A DNA stretch of 45,567 bases. It comes from an uncultured Eubacteriales bacterium. GTDB taxonomy: Bacteria; Bacillota; Clostridia; Christensenellales; Aristaeellaceae. The DNA lies in the NCBI GenBank assembly GCA_902773895.1, contig CACYGB010000006.1, positions 1 to 45,567 on the forward strand, in the 5' to 3' direction. The notes beneath the pieces are model-generated. The model was given only the letters and a program-made list of their open reading frames with translations. It had not been told where the DNA came from and did not search any database. Below, one piece after another: positions 6,782 through 15,204 of the stretch (position 1 is its first letter; each line of letters starts with the position of its first letter). Position numbers and translations under genes: made by a program.

Positions 6782-9508
6782 ATGCAGGGAAAGCGTCCTA
6801 TGAACCGGAAAAAGAATGTGACGGGCCAGGCGTCCCAGGACAGCATGAACACCCACGGCGCCGGACGGCAGGATGGCCCGGTGGGCGGCGATCAGGGCCG
6901 CAATCACGCGCTGGACGCGCTGCGCAGCGGGCTGAACCGCGTATCTCACCCCATGAACCGGCCCAAAAATCCCAACGGGCAGGCCTCCCAGGGCAGCATG
7001 AACACCTACGGCGCTCCGCAGGGCGGCTCCCAGCAGCAGCAAAGGCCCGCTTCCCAGCGGCCGCAGCAGACGCCCACGTTCCAGCAGACCGGCGGCTCCT
7101 CTTCCGGGCGTACCACCCGGGGCGGCGGCAGCCCGCTGCTGCTGATCATCATCGCGGCCGTGCTGCTGCTGGGTGGTGGCGGAGGCCTCAGCGGGCTTTT
7201 TGGCGGCGGGGATTCCTCCTCCGTCAGCGGCAGTTCCTCTTCTTCCGCTGCCGGCGATCTGCTCGGCACGCTGCTGGGCGGCTCCACGAATGAATCCGCC
7301 GGCACCCAGAGCAGCACGTACGGCAGCAGCCAGGGCAGCTCCTACGGCAGTACCCAGAGCGGCACGCAAGGCAGTTCCTACGGCGGCAGCCAGAGCGCGT
7401 CGTCCTCCACCGCTTCCTCCATCCTCAGCCAGATGCTGGGCGGCGGCTGGTATGCCAGCCAGACGGGGGCTTCCTCGGCGTCCCAGTCCGCGCAGACGGG
7501 CAGCGCCGGCGCGTCCGCCAATTATGCCAAGGTGGACCGCACCGTGGCCAAGGGCAGCCGCAGCAAATACACCGCCATCAAGGGCGACGGCAAGGATACC
7601 TTCACCGTGATGGTGTACATGTGCGGCGCTGACCTGGAATCCCGCTCCGCCATGGGCACCCGGGATCTGCAGGAAATGGTGAACGCCAAATTCGGCAGCA
7701 AGGTGCGCCTGATCGTGTACACCGGCGGCTCCACCCGGTGGCAGAATAACCTGGTGTCCAACCAGGTGAACCAGATCTGGCAGGTGAAGGACGGCAGCCT
7801 GATCTGCCTGGAGAAAAATGCCGGCACCGCGGCCATGACCGATCCGGCCACGCTGGCCTCCTTCATTCAGTACTGCGCCAAAAATTTCAGCGCTAACCGC
7901 TATGCCCTGATCCTGTGGGATCACGGCTCCGGCTCCGTCAGCGGCTACGGCTACGACGAAAAGAATCCCCGCGCCGGGTCCATGAGCCTGGCAGGGCTGA
8001 ACACCGCGTTCCAGCGGGGCGGCGTGAAGTTTGACTTCATCGGCTTTGACGCCTGCCTGATGGCCACGGTGGAAAACGCCCTGATGGCCAGCAAATACGC
8101 CGATTACATGATCGCCAGCGAAGAAACCGAGCCGGGCATCGGCTGGTACTATACCAACTGGCTCACCGCTCTGGGGCAGAATTCCTCCATGGCCACGCTG
8201 GATGTGGGCAAGCAGATCATCGACGATTTTGTATCCACCTGCTCCAGCCAGTGCCGGGGCCAGCAGACCACCCTGTCCATTGTGGACCTGGCGGAACTGG
8301 AGCGCACTGTGCCGTCCAGCCTGACCGCTTTCTCCCAGTCGGTGACGGATCTGATCGCCAACCAGGAATACAAGGCCGTTTCCAACGCCCGCAACGGCTG
8401 CCGGGAATTTGCCTCCTCCACCCGCATTGACCAGATCGACCTGAGCGACCTGTGCGATAAATTGGGCACCGATGAAAGCGCGGCGCTGGCCAAGACGCTG
8501 CGCAGCGCGGTGAAATACAACCGCATCAACAATATTTCCAACGCCTACGGCCTGTCCGTTTACTTTCCCTATCAGCGGGTGAACAAGGTGGACCAGGCGG
8601 TGAGCACCTATGAAGCCATCGGCATGGACAGCAGCTACGCCGACGCCATCCGCGCCTTTGCCAGCGTGGAGGCCAGCGGCCAGGCGGTGTCCGGCGGAGG
8701 CAGCGTGATCCCGTCGCTGTTCGGCGGTTACGGAGGATCCTCTTCTTCCTCTTCCTCGGCGGATATGATCAGCGATTTGCTCAACGCCTTCCTGGGCGGC
8801 GGCTCCGGACTGGATTTCCTTTCCGGCCGCAACCTGACCGATGCGCAGCTGCAAACCTATCTGGCAGCCAATTACCTGGATGAAAGCCAGCTGAAATTCC
8901 GGCAGGAAAACGGAAACTGGGTGCTGTCCCTGCCCAAGGAGCAGTGGGAGCTGGTCACCGGGGCAGACCTGAACGTTTTCTACGACAACGGCAAGGGCTA
9001 TGTGGATCTGGGCCTGGACAACGTGTTTGAATTCGACGATCAGGGCCGCATGGTGGCTGACGTCAGCGGCACCTGGCTGGCTGTCAACAATCAGCCGGTG
9101 GCTTATTACCGGGAAGACAGCGTCTACGAGAGCGAAACCAGCTGGCGCATTTCGGGCAGGGTGCCGGCGCTGCTGAACGGAAACCGGGTGGATTTGCTGC
9201 TGGTGTTCGACGCGGATCACGAAAACGGCTATGTGGCCGGCGCCCGCAGTGTGTACCTGAACGGGGAAACAGACACCGTGGCCAAGGAAATGACGGAAAT
9301 CCAGGCCGGCGACACCCTGGTGTTCCTGGCGGATCTGTATGATTACAGCCAGCAGTACCAGGCCAATTACCCGCTGGGCAATCAGGTCACCGTGGGGAAA
9401 GGCGGCCTGACGGTCAGCGACGTGTACCTGCCTGACGCCAGCAAGGCGGTTTTCACCTACCGCTTCACGGATCTGTACCAGCAGCCCCATTGGGTGCCTG
9501 TCCGGTAA
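6782..9508 (+). CDS. Membrane-tethered clostripain-like (C11) cysteine protease
   Basis: 908 residues. The catalytic domain (about 272-650) is peptidase C11 (PF03415), with the His in ILWDHGSGS (H381) and the Cys in GFDACLMA (C425). One hydrophobic segment (about 117-136) follows a polar N-terminus and precedes a long Ser/Gly/Gln-rich linker (145-250), suggesting a cytoplasmic tail, a single membrane pass and an external protease on a stalk. The tail holds two copies of a 21-residue motif (7-27 and 58-78) sharing MNR-K-GQAS and SMNT-GA. The C-terminal ~250 residues look like beta-rich accessory domains. C11 enzymes usually cut after Arg or Lys. Start ATG 6782 has GAGGG 8 nt upstream. The gene is followed 12 bp later by nagZ. 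Confidence 0.87.
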   Translation: MQGKRPMNRKKNVTGQASQDSMNTHGAGRQDGPVGGDQGRNHALDALRSGLNRVSHPMNRPKNPNGQASQGSMNTYGAPQGGSQQQQRPASQRPQQTPTFQQTGGSSSGRTTRGGGSPLLLIIIAAVLLLGGGGGLSGLFGGGDSSSVSGSSSSSAAGDLLGTLLGGSTNESAGTQSSTYGSSQGSSYGSTQSGTQGSSYGGSQSASSSTASSILSQMLGGGWYASQTGASSASQSAQTGSAGASANYAKVDRTVAKGSRSKYTAIKGDGKDTFTVMVYMCGADLESRSAMGTRDLQEMVNAKFGSKVRLIVYTGGSTRWQNNLVSNQVNQIWQVKDGSLICLEKNAGTAAMTDPATLASFIQYCAKNFSANRYALILWDHGSGSVSGYGYDEKNPRAGSMSLAGLNTAFQRGGVKFDFIGFDACLMATVENALMASKYADYMIASEETEPGIGWYYTNWLTALGQNSSMATLDVGKQIIDDFVSTCSSQCRGQQTTLSIVDLAELERTVPSSLTAFSQSVTDLIANQEYKAVSNARNGCREFASSTRIDQIDLSDLCDKLGTDESAALAKTLRSAVKYNRINNISNAYGLSVYFPYQRVNKVDQAVSTYEAIGMDSSYADAIRAFASVEASGQAVSGGGSVIPSLFGGYGGSSSSSSSADMISDLLNAFLGGGSGLDFLSGRNLTDAQLQTYLAANYLDESQLKFRQENGNWVLSLPKEQWELVTGADLNVFYDNGKGYVDLGLDNVFEFDDQGRMVADVSGTWLAVNNQPVAYYREDSVYESETSWRISGRVPALLNGNRVDLLLVFDADHENGYVAGARSVYLNGETDTVAKEMTEIQAGDTLVFLADLYDYSQQYQANYPLGNQVTVGKGGLTVSDVYLPDASKAVFTYRFTDLYQQPHWVPVR

Positions 9509-9520
9509 AAAGGAGGAGCT

Positions 9521-10681
9521 ATGAACTATTGGAAACGGATGGCAGCCGCATGGGCGGCGGGGCTGATGCTGATTCCCGCAGCCTGCGCGGAGGGCACCGT
9601 GACGGAAAGGATGAAACACATGACGCTGCGGGAAAAGGTAGGCCAGCTGTTTGTGATCCGGCCGGACGCCCTGGAGGGGCGCTTCGGCCCGGCAGAGCTG
9701 GAGGACAACAGCATCACCGGCACCACCGTGGTGACCGACGAAATGCGGGCGGTCTACGCCCAGTATCCCTGCGGGGGCTTTGCGCTGTTTCGGAAAAATA
9801 TCCTGTCGCCCAGCCAGCTGACGCGATTGACCGAAAGCCTGCATGCCATCGGCGGGGGCGTTGTGCCGCTGCTGGCCATTGACGAGGAAGGCGGAAGAGT
9901 GGCGCGGATCGCCAATCACCCCACGTCCTTCGGCGTGGAAAAATTTGAACCCATGGGAAAAATCGCCGCTGCAGGGGATGCGCAGCGGGCCTACCAGGTA
10001 GGCAGCGTCATCGGCGCGTACCTGAAAGCCTACGGCATCGACGTGGATTTTGCCCCGGTGGCCGATGTGAACACCAACCCCCGGAACCCCGTGATCGGCG
10101 ACCGCGCTTTCGGCGACGATCCGGTGCTGGCCGCCCAAATGGTGCGGCAGGTGGTGCAGGGCCTGCGGGACAGCGGAACGGCTGGCTGCCTGAAGCATTT
10201 TCCGGGCCACGGCGACACCGCCACCGACACCCACACCGGCTACGCGGAAACCCTGAAAACCTGGGACCAGATCAGGGATTGCGAAATGGTGCCCTTCCGC
10301 GCCGGGATGGAAGCGGGGGCCGAACTGATCATGACGGCCCATATCGCCGCCCCCAACGTGACCGGCAGCGACGAACCGGCCACCATGAGCCGCGTTTTGC
10401 TGACAGAGAAGCTGCGCGGGGAAATGGGTTATCAGGGGCTGATCATCACGGACGCCCTGTCCATGGGCGCCATCACGCAAAAATTCTCATCCTCCCAGGC
10501 GTGCATCCAGTGCATCCTGGCAGGAGCCGATCTGCTGCTGATGCCCTACGATTATTATGAAGCCTTCGACGGCGTGGTGCAGGCGGTGCAGGACGGGGTG
10601 ATCCCCGAAAGCCGCATCGACGAAAGCCTGCGCCGCGTGCTGGAATTCAAGCAGCGGCACGGGGGAGCGGAAGGCCTATGA
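9521..10681 (+). CDS. nagZ: Exported beta-N-acetylglucosaminidase, GH3 family (NagZ)
   Basis: 386 residues with a signal peptide (hydrophobic 8-22, cleavage near ACA-EG) and a GH3 N-acetylglucosaminidase domain. The NagZ-type loop KHFPGHGDTATDTH (225-238) supplies the Asp-His general acid/base pair unique to this subfamily, and the nucleophile Asp is in IITDALSMGA (D311). It removes GlcNAc from muropeptides. In Gram-positive bacteria such as Bacillus subtilis NagZ is secreted and works with AmiE on cell-wall fragments. Here the next gene, overlapping by 4 nt (ATGA), is an AmiE-like serine hydrolase, the same pairing. Confidence 0.92.
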   Translation: MNYWKRMAAAWAAGLMLIPAACAEGTVTERMKHMTLREKVGQLFVIRPDALEGRFGPAELEDNSITGTTVVTDEMRAVYAQYPCGGFALFRKNILSPSQLTRLTESLHAIGGGVVPLLAIDEEGGRVARIANHPTSFGVEKFEPMGKIAAAGDAQRAYQVGSVIGAYLKAYGIDVDFAPVADVNTNPRNPVIGDRAFGDDPVLAAQMVRQVVQGLRDSGTAGCLKHFPGHGDTATDTHTGYAETLKTWDQIRDCEMVPFRAGMEAGAELIMTAHIAAPNVTGSDEPATMSRVLLTEKLRGEMGYQGLIITDALSMGAITQKFSSSQACIQCILAGADLLLMPYDYYEAFDGVVQAVQDGVIPESRIDESLRRVLEFKQRHGGAEGL

Positions 10682-11721
10682 GGAGCCGCCTGCAGCGTGA
10701 AATCGAGGATCTGACGGAGCGGTACCGGCAGGCGGGATATTTTCCTTCCGCCTGCGTGCGGGTGTTCAACGACCGGGAAACGCTGGCACAGTGCAGCGTG
10801 GGGGGCATATCGGAGCACGCGGTGTTTGACGTGGCCAGTCTGACCAAGATTGCCACGGCGACCCAGATCCTTTTTCTGGTGAACCGGGGGAAACTGCGCC
10901 TGGAGGACACGGTTCCGGCGCTGTTTCCGGAAATCGCGGCGGACGAATATCTGGCCCGGCGCATGGAGGGCGTGACGCTGTACCGGCTGCTGACCCATAC
11001 CTCTACCCTGACGGCGTGGTATCCCTTTTACAGCCGCCGGGGCCAGGTTTTCTTTGCCGTGCTGAAATACGCCCTGCAGCACACGGAGCCAACCCGGGGT
11101 ATGGTGTATTCCGATCTGAACTTTATGCTGCTGGGCAAACTGCTGGAAAAGATCCAGGGCAGGAGCCTGGACGCATGCCTGGAGCAGGATCTGGCGCAGC
11201 CGCTGGCATTGGGCGTCATGACCTATCACCCGGACCCGTTGCTGCCTATTGTGCCGTCCTGCTTCGGCAACGAGATCGAGCGCGGGATGTGCCGGGACCG
11301 GGGCATTTCCTTTGACGGCTTCCGCCCCGAGGGCATGGCGGTGCGGGGCACGGCCAACGACGGCAACGCCCACTATTACTTTGGGGATGCCGCGGGCCAC
11401 GCGGGCATTTTCGCGGAAGCGGAGGCCTATGAACGGCTGTGCCGGTTCTACATGCGCACGGAGGACCCGCTTCTGATCCAGGCCCAGCAGGAGCAGGAAA
11501 CGGCGCCGGGCCGGGGCATCGGCTTCGAGCGCGGCACCGCCTATCCCCACGGCTGCGGGCACACGGGCTTTACCGGCACGGGCATCTATTTTTCCCGGGA
11601 GAAACGCATTGGCGTGGTGTCGTTTACCAACCGCCTGTATTATCCGCAGAAAAACGAGCACGGAACGGGCGAATTCCGCCGGGCGCTGCACGAAGCGGCG
11701 TTTGCCCTGGCGGCGGAATGA
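10678..11721 (+). CDS. Serine beta-lactamase-fold hydrolase, AmiE-like amidase candidate
   Basis: 347 residues of the beta-lactamase/PBP4* fold (PF00144): SxxK at S54-K57 (SLTK), a YSD version of the YxN motif at Y144, and HTG near the C-terminus in place of KTG. It overlaps nagZ by ATGA, so translation is coupled. In Bacillus the nagZ neighbour amiE (ybbE) has this fold and cleaves the MurNAc-L-Ala bond after NagZ action. I infer the same role. No signal peptide is visible, unlike the preceding NagZ, so it may act in the cytoplasm or leave by another route. Alternatives are a generic esterase or D-Ala carboxypeptidase. A terminator follows. Confidence 0.75.
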   Translation: MRSRLQREIEDLTERYRQAGYFPSACVRVFNDRETLAQCSVGGISEHAVFDVASLTKIATATQILFLVNRGKLRLEDTVPALFPEIAADEYLARRMEGVTLYRLLTHTSTLTAWYPFYSRRGQVFFAVLKYALQHTEPTRGMVYSDLNFMLLGKLLEKIQGRSLDACLEQDLAQPLALGVMTYHPDPLLPIVPSCFGNEIERGMCRDRGISFDGFRPEGMAVRGTANDGNAHYYFGDAAGHAGIFAEAEAYERLCRFYMRTEDPLLIQAQQEQETAPGRGIGFERGTAYPHGCGHTGFTGTGIYFSREKRIGVVSFTNRLYYPQKNEHGTGEFRRALHEAAFALAAE

Positions 11722-11738
11722 AATACCGTTTTCTTTTC

Positions 11739-11776
11739 AGCCTCCGGTATTTTCCGGGGGCTCTTTTCTGTTTTTT
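11739..11776 (+). terminator. Intrinsic terminator after the nagZ/AmiE-like pair
   Basis: AGCCTCCGG and CCGGGGGCT arms (one G-U pair) with a 6-nt loop, followed by two T-runs. Confidence 0.82.
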
Positions 11777-11832
11777 GGGCCGAAGCGGCAGCGAAAAGCA
11801 AAGATCAGAACAGGTTTTTGCCTGCCGGGGGC

Positions 11833-11861
11833 TTGAAGGATCGCGGCAATTCCGTTATAAT
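11833..11861 (+). promoter_or_regulatory. Sigma-A promoter of gpmI
   Basis: TTGAAG (11833-11838), a 17-bp spacer and consensus TATAAT (11856-11861), 43 bp before the start codon. Confidence 0.85.
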
Positions 11862-11904
11862 AGAGTGTGCGCCAAACAGGACGCGCGAAAGGAGTTTTAT
11901 TTCA

Positions 11905-13452
11905 ATGAGCAAGCAGATGACGGCCCTCATTATTATGGATGGTTTCGGAATCAACCCGGCGGTGGAAGGCAACGCGGTGGTGGCGGCCGGCACGCCCAAC
12001 CTGGACGCGCTGAAGGCCAAATACCCCTACACCCAGCTGGGCGCCAGCGGCATGGACGTGGGCCTGCCGGACGGCCAGATGGGCAACAGCGAGGTGGGCC
12101 ACCTGAATATGGGCGCCGGCCGCATCGTGTACCAGGAGCTGACCCGCATCACCAAGGACATCCAGGACGGCGTGTTCTTTGAAAAGGAACCCCTGATCTG
12201 GGCCATGGACAGCGTGAAGAACAACGGCGGCAACCTGCACCTGATGGGCCTTTTGTCCGACGGCGGCGTGCACAGCCACATCACCCATCTTTATGCCCTG
12301 CTGGAAATGGCGAAAAAGCGCGGGCTGAAAAACGTGTTCGTGCACTGCCTGATGGACGGCCGCGATGTGCCGCCGACCTCCGGCATCGATTACGTGCGCC
12401 AGCTGGTGGACAAGATGAAGGAAATCGGCGTGGGCCGGATCGCCACCATCCAGGGCCGTTTCTGGGGCATGGACCGCGACAACATCTGGGACCGGGTGGA
12501 AAAGGGCTACGACGCCATCGTGCTGGGCGAAGGCGTGAAGGAAACCGATCCGGTCGAAGCCATGCAGCACAGCTATGACAACGGCAAGACCGATGAATTT
12601 GTGGTGCCGGTGGTGATCGAAGAAAACGGCAAGCCCCTGGCCACCGTCAACCCCGGGGACAGCGTGATCTTTTTCAACTTCCGTCCGGACCGCGCCCGGC
12701 AGATCACCCGCTCCTTTATCATGAAGGACTTCCAGGGCTTTGAGCGCAAAAAGGGCTTCATCCCCGTGCAGTTCGTTTCCATGACCCAATACGACGTGAC
12801 CTTCAACGATTTCCTGAAGGTGGTCAATCCGCCCGAATCCCTGGACAATACCCTGGGCGAATACCTGGCCAAGCTGAATATGACCCAGGCGCACATCGCC
12901 GAAACCCAGAAATACGCCCACGTCACCTTCTTCTTCAACGGCGGCGTGGAGGCCCCCAATGCCGGGGAAGACCGCTTCCTGATTGATTCCCCCAAGGTGG
13001 CCACCTTCGATATGAAGCCCGAAATGAGCGCGCCCGAAGTGACGGAAAAGGCGCTGGAGCTGATCGACAGCGGCAAGTACGACGTGATGATCCTGAACTA
13101 TGCCAACTGCGACATGGTGGGTCACACCGGCGTGCTGCCGGCCGCCATCGAAGCCGTGAAGGAAATCGACAAGGACGTGGGCATCCTGGCCCGGGAGATC
13201 CTGAAGCTGGGCGGCCGGTGCTTCATCACCGCCGACCACGGCAACTGCGACCAGATGATCGACCCCGTGACCAAGGAACCCTTTACCGCCCATACCACCA
13301 ACCCCGTGCCCTTCATCGCCTGCGACGACGCCCTGGTCGGCAAGACGCTGCGCTCCGGCGGCCGCCTGGCCGACATCGCGCCGACCATGCTCACCAGCAT
13401 GGGTGTGCCGGTGCCCAAGGAAATGACCGGAAAGAGCCTGATTGAAGAATGA
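11905..13452 (+). CDS. gpmI: 2,3-bisphosphoglycerate-independent phosphoglycerate mutase
   Basis: 515 residues, normal length. It interconverts 3- and 2-phosphoglycerate in glycolysis using a phosphoserine and two Mn ions in the cytoplasm. Motifs: N-terminal IIMDGFG with the metal Asp, the catalytic Ser in GNSEVGHLNMG (S62), DGRDVPP, FNFRPDRARQ for substrate phosphate binding, and TADHGNCDQM near the end. The start at 11905 has AAAGGAG about 11 nt upstream. A longer open frame to 11818 covers the promoter and leader and is not coding. It overlaps the next gene by 4 nt. Confidence 0.96.
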   Translation: MSKQMTALIIMDGFGINPAVEGNAVVAAGTPNLDALKAKYPYTQLGASGMDVGLPDGQMGNSEVGHLNMGAGRIVYQELTRITKDIQDGVFFEKEPLIWAMDSVKNNGGNLHLMGLLSDGGVHSHITHLYALLEMAKKRGLKNVFVHCLMDGRDVPPTSGIDYVRQLVDKMKEIGVGRIATIQGRFWGMDRDNIWDRVEKGYDAIVLGEGVKETDPVEAMQHSYDNGKTDEFVVPVVIEENGKPLATVNPGDSVIFFNFRPDRARQITRSFIMKDFQGFERKKGFIPVQFVSMTQYDVTFNDFLKVVNPPESLDNTLGEYLAKLNMTQAHIAETQKYAHVTFFFNGGVEAPNAGEDRFLIDSPKVATFDMKPEMSAPEVTEKALELIDSGKYDVMILNYANCDMVGHTGVLPAAIEAVKEIDKDVGILAREILKLGGRCFITADHGNCDQMIDPVTKEPFTAHTTNPVPFIACDDALVGKTLRSGGRLADIAPTMLTSMGVPVPKEMTGKSLIEE

Positions 13453-14096
13453 TCTATTCCTATTGTAAACGCTGCAAGCTGGAAAGCCCCGGGGACGTGT
13501 GCCGCTCCTGCGGCAAACGCGCCACAGCCAACGCCCAGCGGGACGTGTGGAGCATCGCCTCCGTTCCGCTGGCCGACGGCCGCACCTGGAAAGGGGTCTT
13601 CTACACCCTGCTGACGGTGGCGGCGCTGCTGCTGGCGGTGGTGTTCGGCCTGGAATCGCTGACCAGCGACGGCGGAAAGGTGGCCCAGCTGTGGAACAGC
13701 GCCGTGCCGCGCATGATCATCCTGATCCTGCCTATGGGCATGCTGGTGGCGTTCCTGTTCCTGCTGGCCCAGGGCCGGGAAGTGATCGTGTACGTGCTGG
13801 ACCCCCAGGGCGCCCATTTGCAGACCTGGCACCAGCCTTCCAGGATCAAAAGCTGGGCGCGGCTGCAAAGCGCCGATCCCCGGCAGAATATCCCGCAGCA
13901 GGACGGATCGGTGATGCACCTGAGCCAGGAACGCCACATGATCTGGAACGACGTGCAGTCCGTGCGCTACAAACCCCGGAACGCCGCCATCCTGATTTAT
14001 CACACGCCGTACCTGGCCCCCATGGTGCTGAAGCTGCCGCCGGACGAGTACGAAATGGCGGCGGCCTACGTGGGCAAGTACTGCAAAGGCAAGTAA
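13449..14096 (+). CDS. Small membrane protein with N-terminal zinc ribbon, function unknown
   Basis: 215 residues. A CxxC pair (C6, C9) and another (C18, C21) form a short zinc ribbon, followed by two likely membrane helices (about 48-68 and 88-107) and a soluble C-terminal half of about 105 residues that resembles no domain I know. Both termini would be cytoplasmic by this topology. ATG overlaps the gpmI stop (ATGA), so it is translationally coupled to a glycolytic gene, although no functional link is evident. I do not recognise the family. Conserved coupling in relatives would strengthen it as a real gene. Confidence 0.75.
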   Translation: MIYSYCKRCKLESPGDVCRSCGKRATANAQRDVWSIASVPLADGRTWKGVFYTLLTVAALLLAVVFGLESLTSDGGKVAQLWNSAVPRMIILILPMGMLVAFLFLLAQGREVIVYVLDPQGAHLQTWHQPSRIKSWARLQSADPRQNIPQQDGSVMHLSQERHMIWNDVQSVRYKPRNAAILIYHTPYLAPMVLKLPPDEYEMAAAYVGKYCKGK

Positions 14097-14132
14097 CAAC
14101 AAAGCGGATGACAAACAGAAAGAAGGATCACA

Positions 14133-14873
14133 ATGGCCATCACACTGAAGGATATTGCCAAGATGCTGGATCATTCCACCCTGCAGCCCTTCCTGACGGA
14201 TGACGATATCCGCAAAGGCTGCGACGTGGCGCTGCAGTACGACACCGCCACCGTGTGCGCCCGCCCCGGGGATATGCCTATTGTGGTGAAGGCGCTGGAA
14301 GGCAGCGATGTGAAGCCCTGCACGGTGATCGGCTTCCCGCACGGCGCGCATCACACCTCCGTGAAGGTATTCGAGGCGGAACGCGCCCTGGACGACGGCT
14401 GCCAGGAACTGGACATGGTGCTGAATATCGGCAAAATGCTGTCCGGCGACACGGGCTATGTGCAGGATGAAATTGCGCAGCTGGCGGCGGCGGCCCATGC
14501 CCGGAACGCCCTGCTGAAGGTGATCCTGGAAACCTGCTATCTCAGCGACGAGCAAAAGGAAATCGCCTGCCGGCTGTCTGAAAAAGCGGGGGCCGATTTT
14601 GTGAAGACCTCCACCGGCTACGGCTCCGCCGGCGCCACGGTGGCGGACGTGAAATTGATGCGCGCCGCCGTCAGCGAAAACGTGCGGGTCAAGGCCTCCG
14701 GCGGCATCCGAACGCTGGATATGGTGCTTTCCTGCCGCCAGGCGGGGGCCAGCCGCTGCGGCGTCAGCGCCACCGCGAAAATCATGGAGGAAGCCAAGGC
14801 GCGCCTGGCCCAGGGCACATTGACCGAAGCGCCTGCCGCGCCTGTGGAAAACACTGCCGGCGGCGCTTACTGA
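14133..14873 (+). CDS. deoC: Deoxyribose-phosphate aldolase
   Basis: 246 residues with the DERA TIM barrel. The Schiff-base Lys is in GADFVKTSTGYG (K158), the second active-site Lys in VRVKASGGIR (K187), and the acid Asp in CQELDMVLNIG. It splits 2-deoxyribose-5-phosphate into glyceraldehyde-3-phosphate and acetaldehyde during deoxynucleoside catabolism, in the cytoplasm. It starts 36 bp after the preceding gene with an AAAGGA site, so it probably belongs to the gpmI transcript, which would feed its product into lower glycolysis. No terminator is evident before the next promoter. Confidence 0.94.
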   Translation: MAITLKDIAKMLDHSTLQPFLTDDDIRKGCDVALQYDTATVCARPGDMPIVVKALEGSDVKPCTVIGFPHGAHHTSVKVFEAERALDDGCQELDMVLNIGKMLSGDTGYVQDEIAQLAAAAHARNALLKVILETCYLSDEQKEIACRLSEKAGADFVKTSTGYGSAGATVADVKLMRAAVSENVRVKASGGIRTLDMVLSCRQAGASRCGVSATAKIMEEAKARLAQGTLTEAPAAPVENTAGGAY

Positions 14874-14898
14874 GCGGCGGATTCGCAGGGAATTTGGC

Positions 14899-14927
14899 TT
14901 GACCAAAGCCCTCTGCCGTGCTATAAT
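14899..14927 (+). promoter_or_regulatory. Sigma-A promoter of the pheS T-box leader
   Basis: TTGACC (14899-14904), a 17-bp spacer and consensus TATAAT (14922-14927), also preceded by TGC (extended -10). The predicted start is about 14934. Confidence 0.9.
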
Positions 14928-14933
14928 GCCTCT

Positions 14934-15178
14934 ATCGGCGATGAAGGGGAACAAAGCCTCGTCAGCGCGTGCTTCACAAGAGAAGGGATGGCCGCAGGCT
15001 GGAAGCCGCCCGAAGCAGCGGAGGAAATTCGCCCCGGAGCCGCAATGCCCAAATGCCCAAGAGTAAGCATTGCCGTTGCCCGCGTTAAGGGACAAGAGGG
15101 CCGTTTCGGCGGCTGAAATTGGGTGGTACAGCGTGCGCCTATCACGCCCCATGGCATTTTGCTGCCAGGGGCGTTTTT
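14934..15178 (+). promoter_or_regulatory. T-box riboswitch upstream of pheS
   Basis: The core AATTGGGTGGTACAGCG (15118-15133) deviates from the usual ...GGTACCGCG by one base. It precedes a terminator (ACGCCCC with GGGGCGT, then T5) at 15144-15178. CGGCGATG (14936-14943) can pair with CATTGCCG (15068-15075), closing a stem I. The TGGT bulge can bind an ACCA tRNA end, fitting tRNA-Phe. I could not find a clear TTC or TTT specifier on the 3' side of stem I. The stretch there contains a duplicated ATGCCCAA. Control of pheS by uncharged tRNA-Phe is the expected role. Confidence 0.82.
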
Positions 15179-15204
15179 CATTTGATGAGGAGGAATCAGC
15201 AACC

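Noticed and set aside
6602-10480. 1292-residue minus-strand open frame opposite the C11 protease and nagZ
   Set aside because: It is the mirror of two well-supported plus-strand genes in GC-rich DNA, has low-complexity Gly/Ala/His-rich translation and no recognisable domain or start site.
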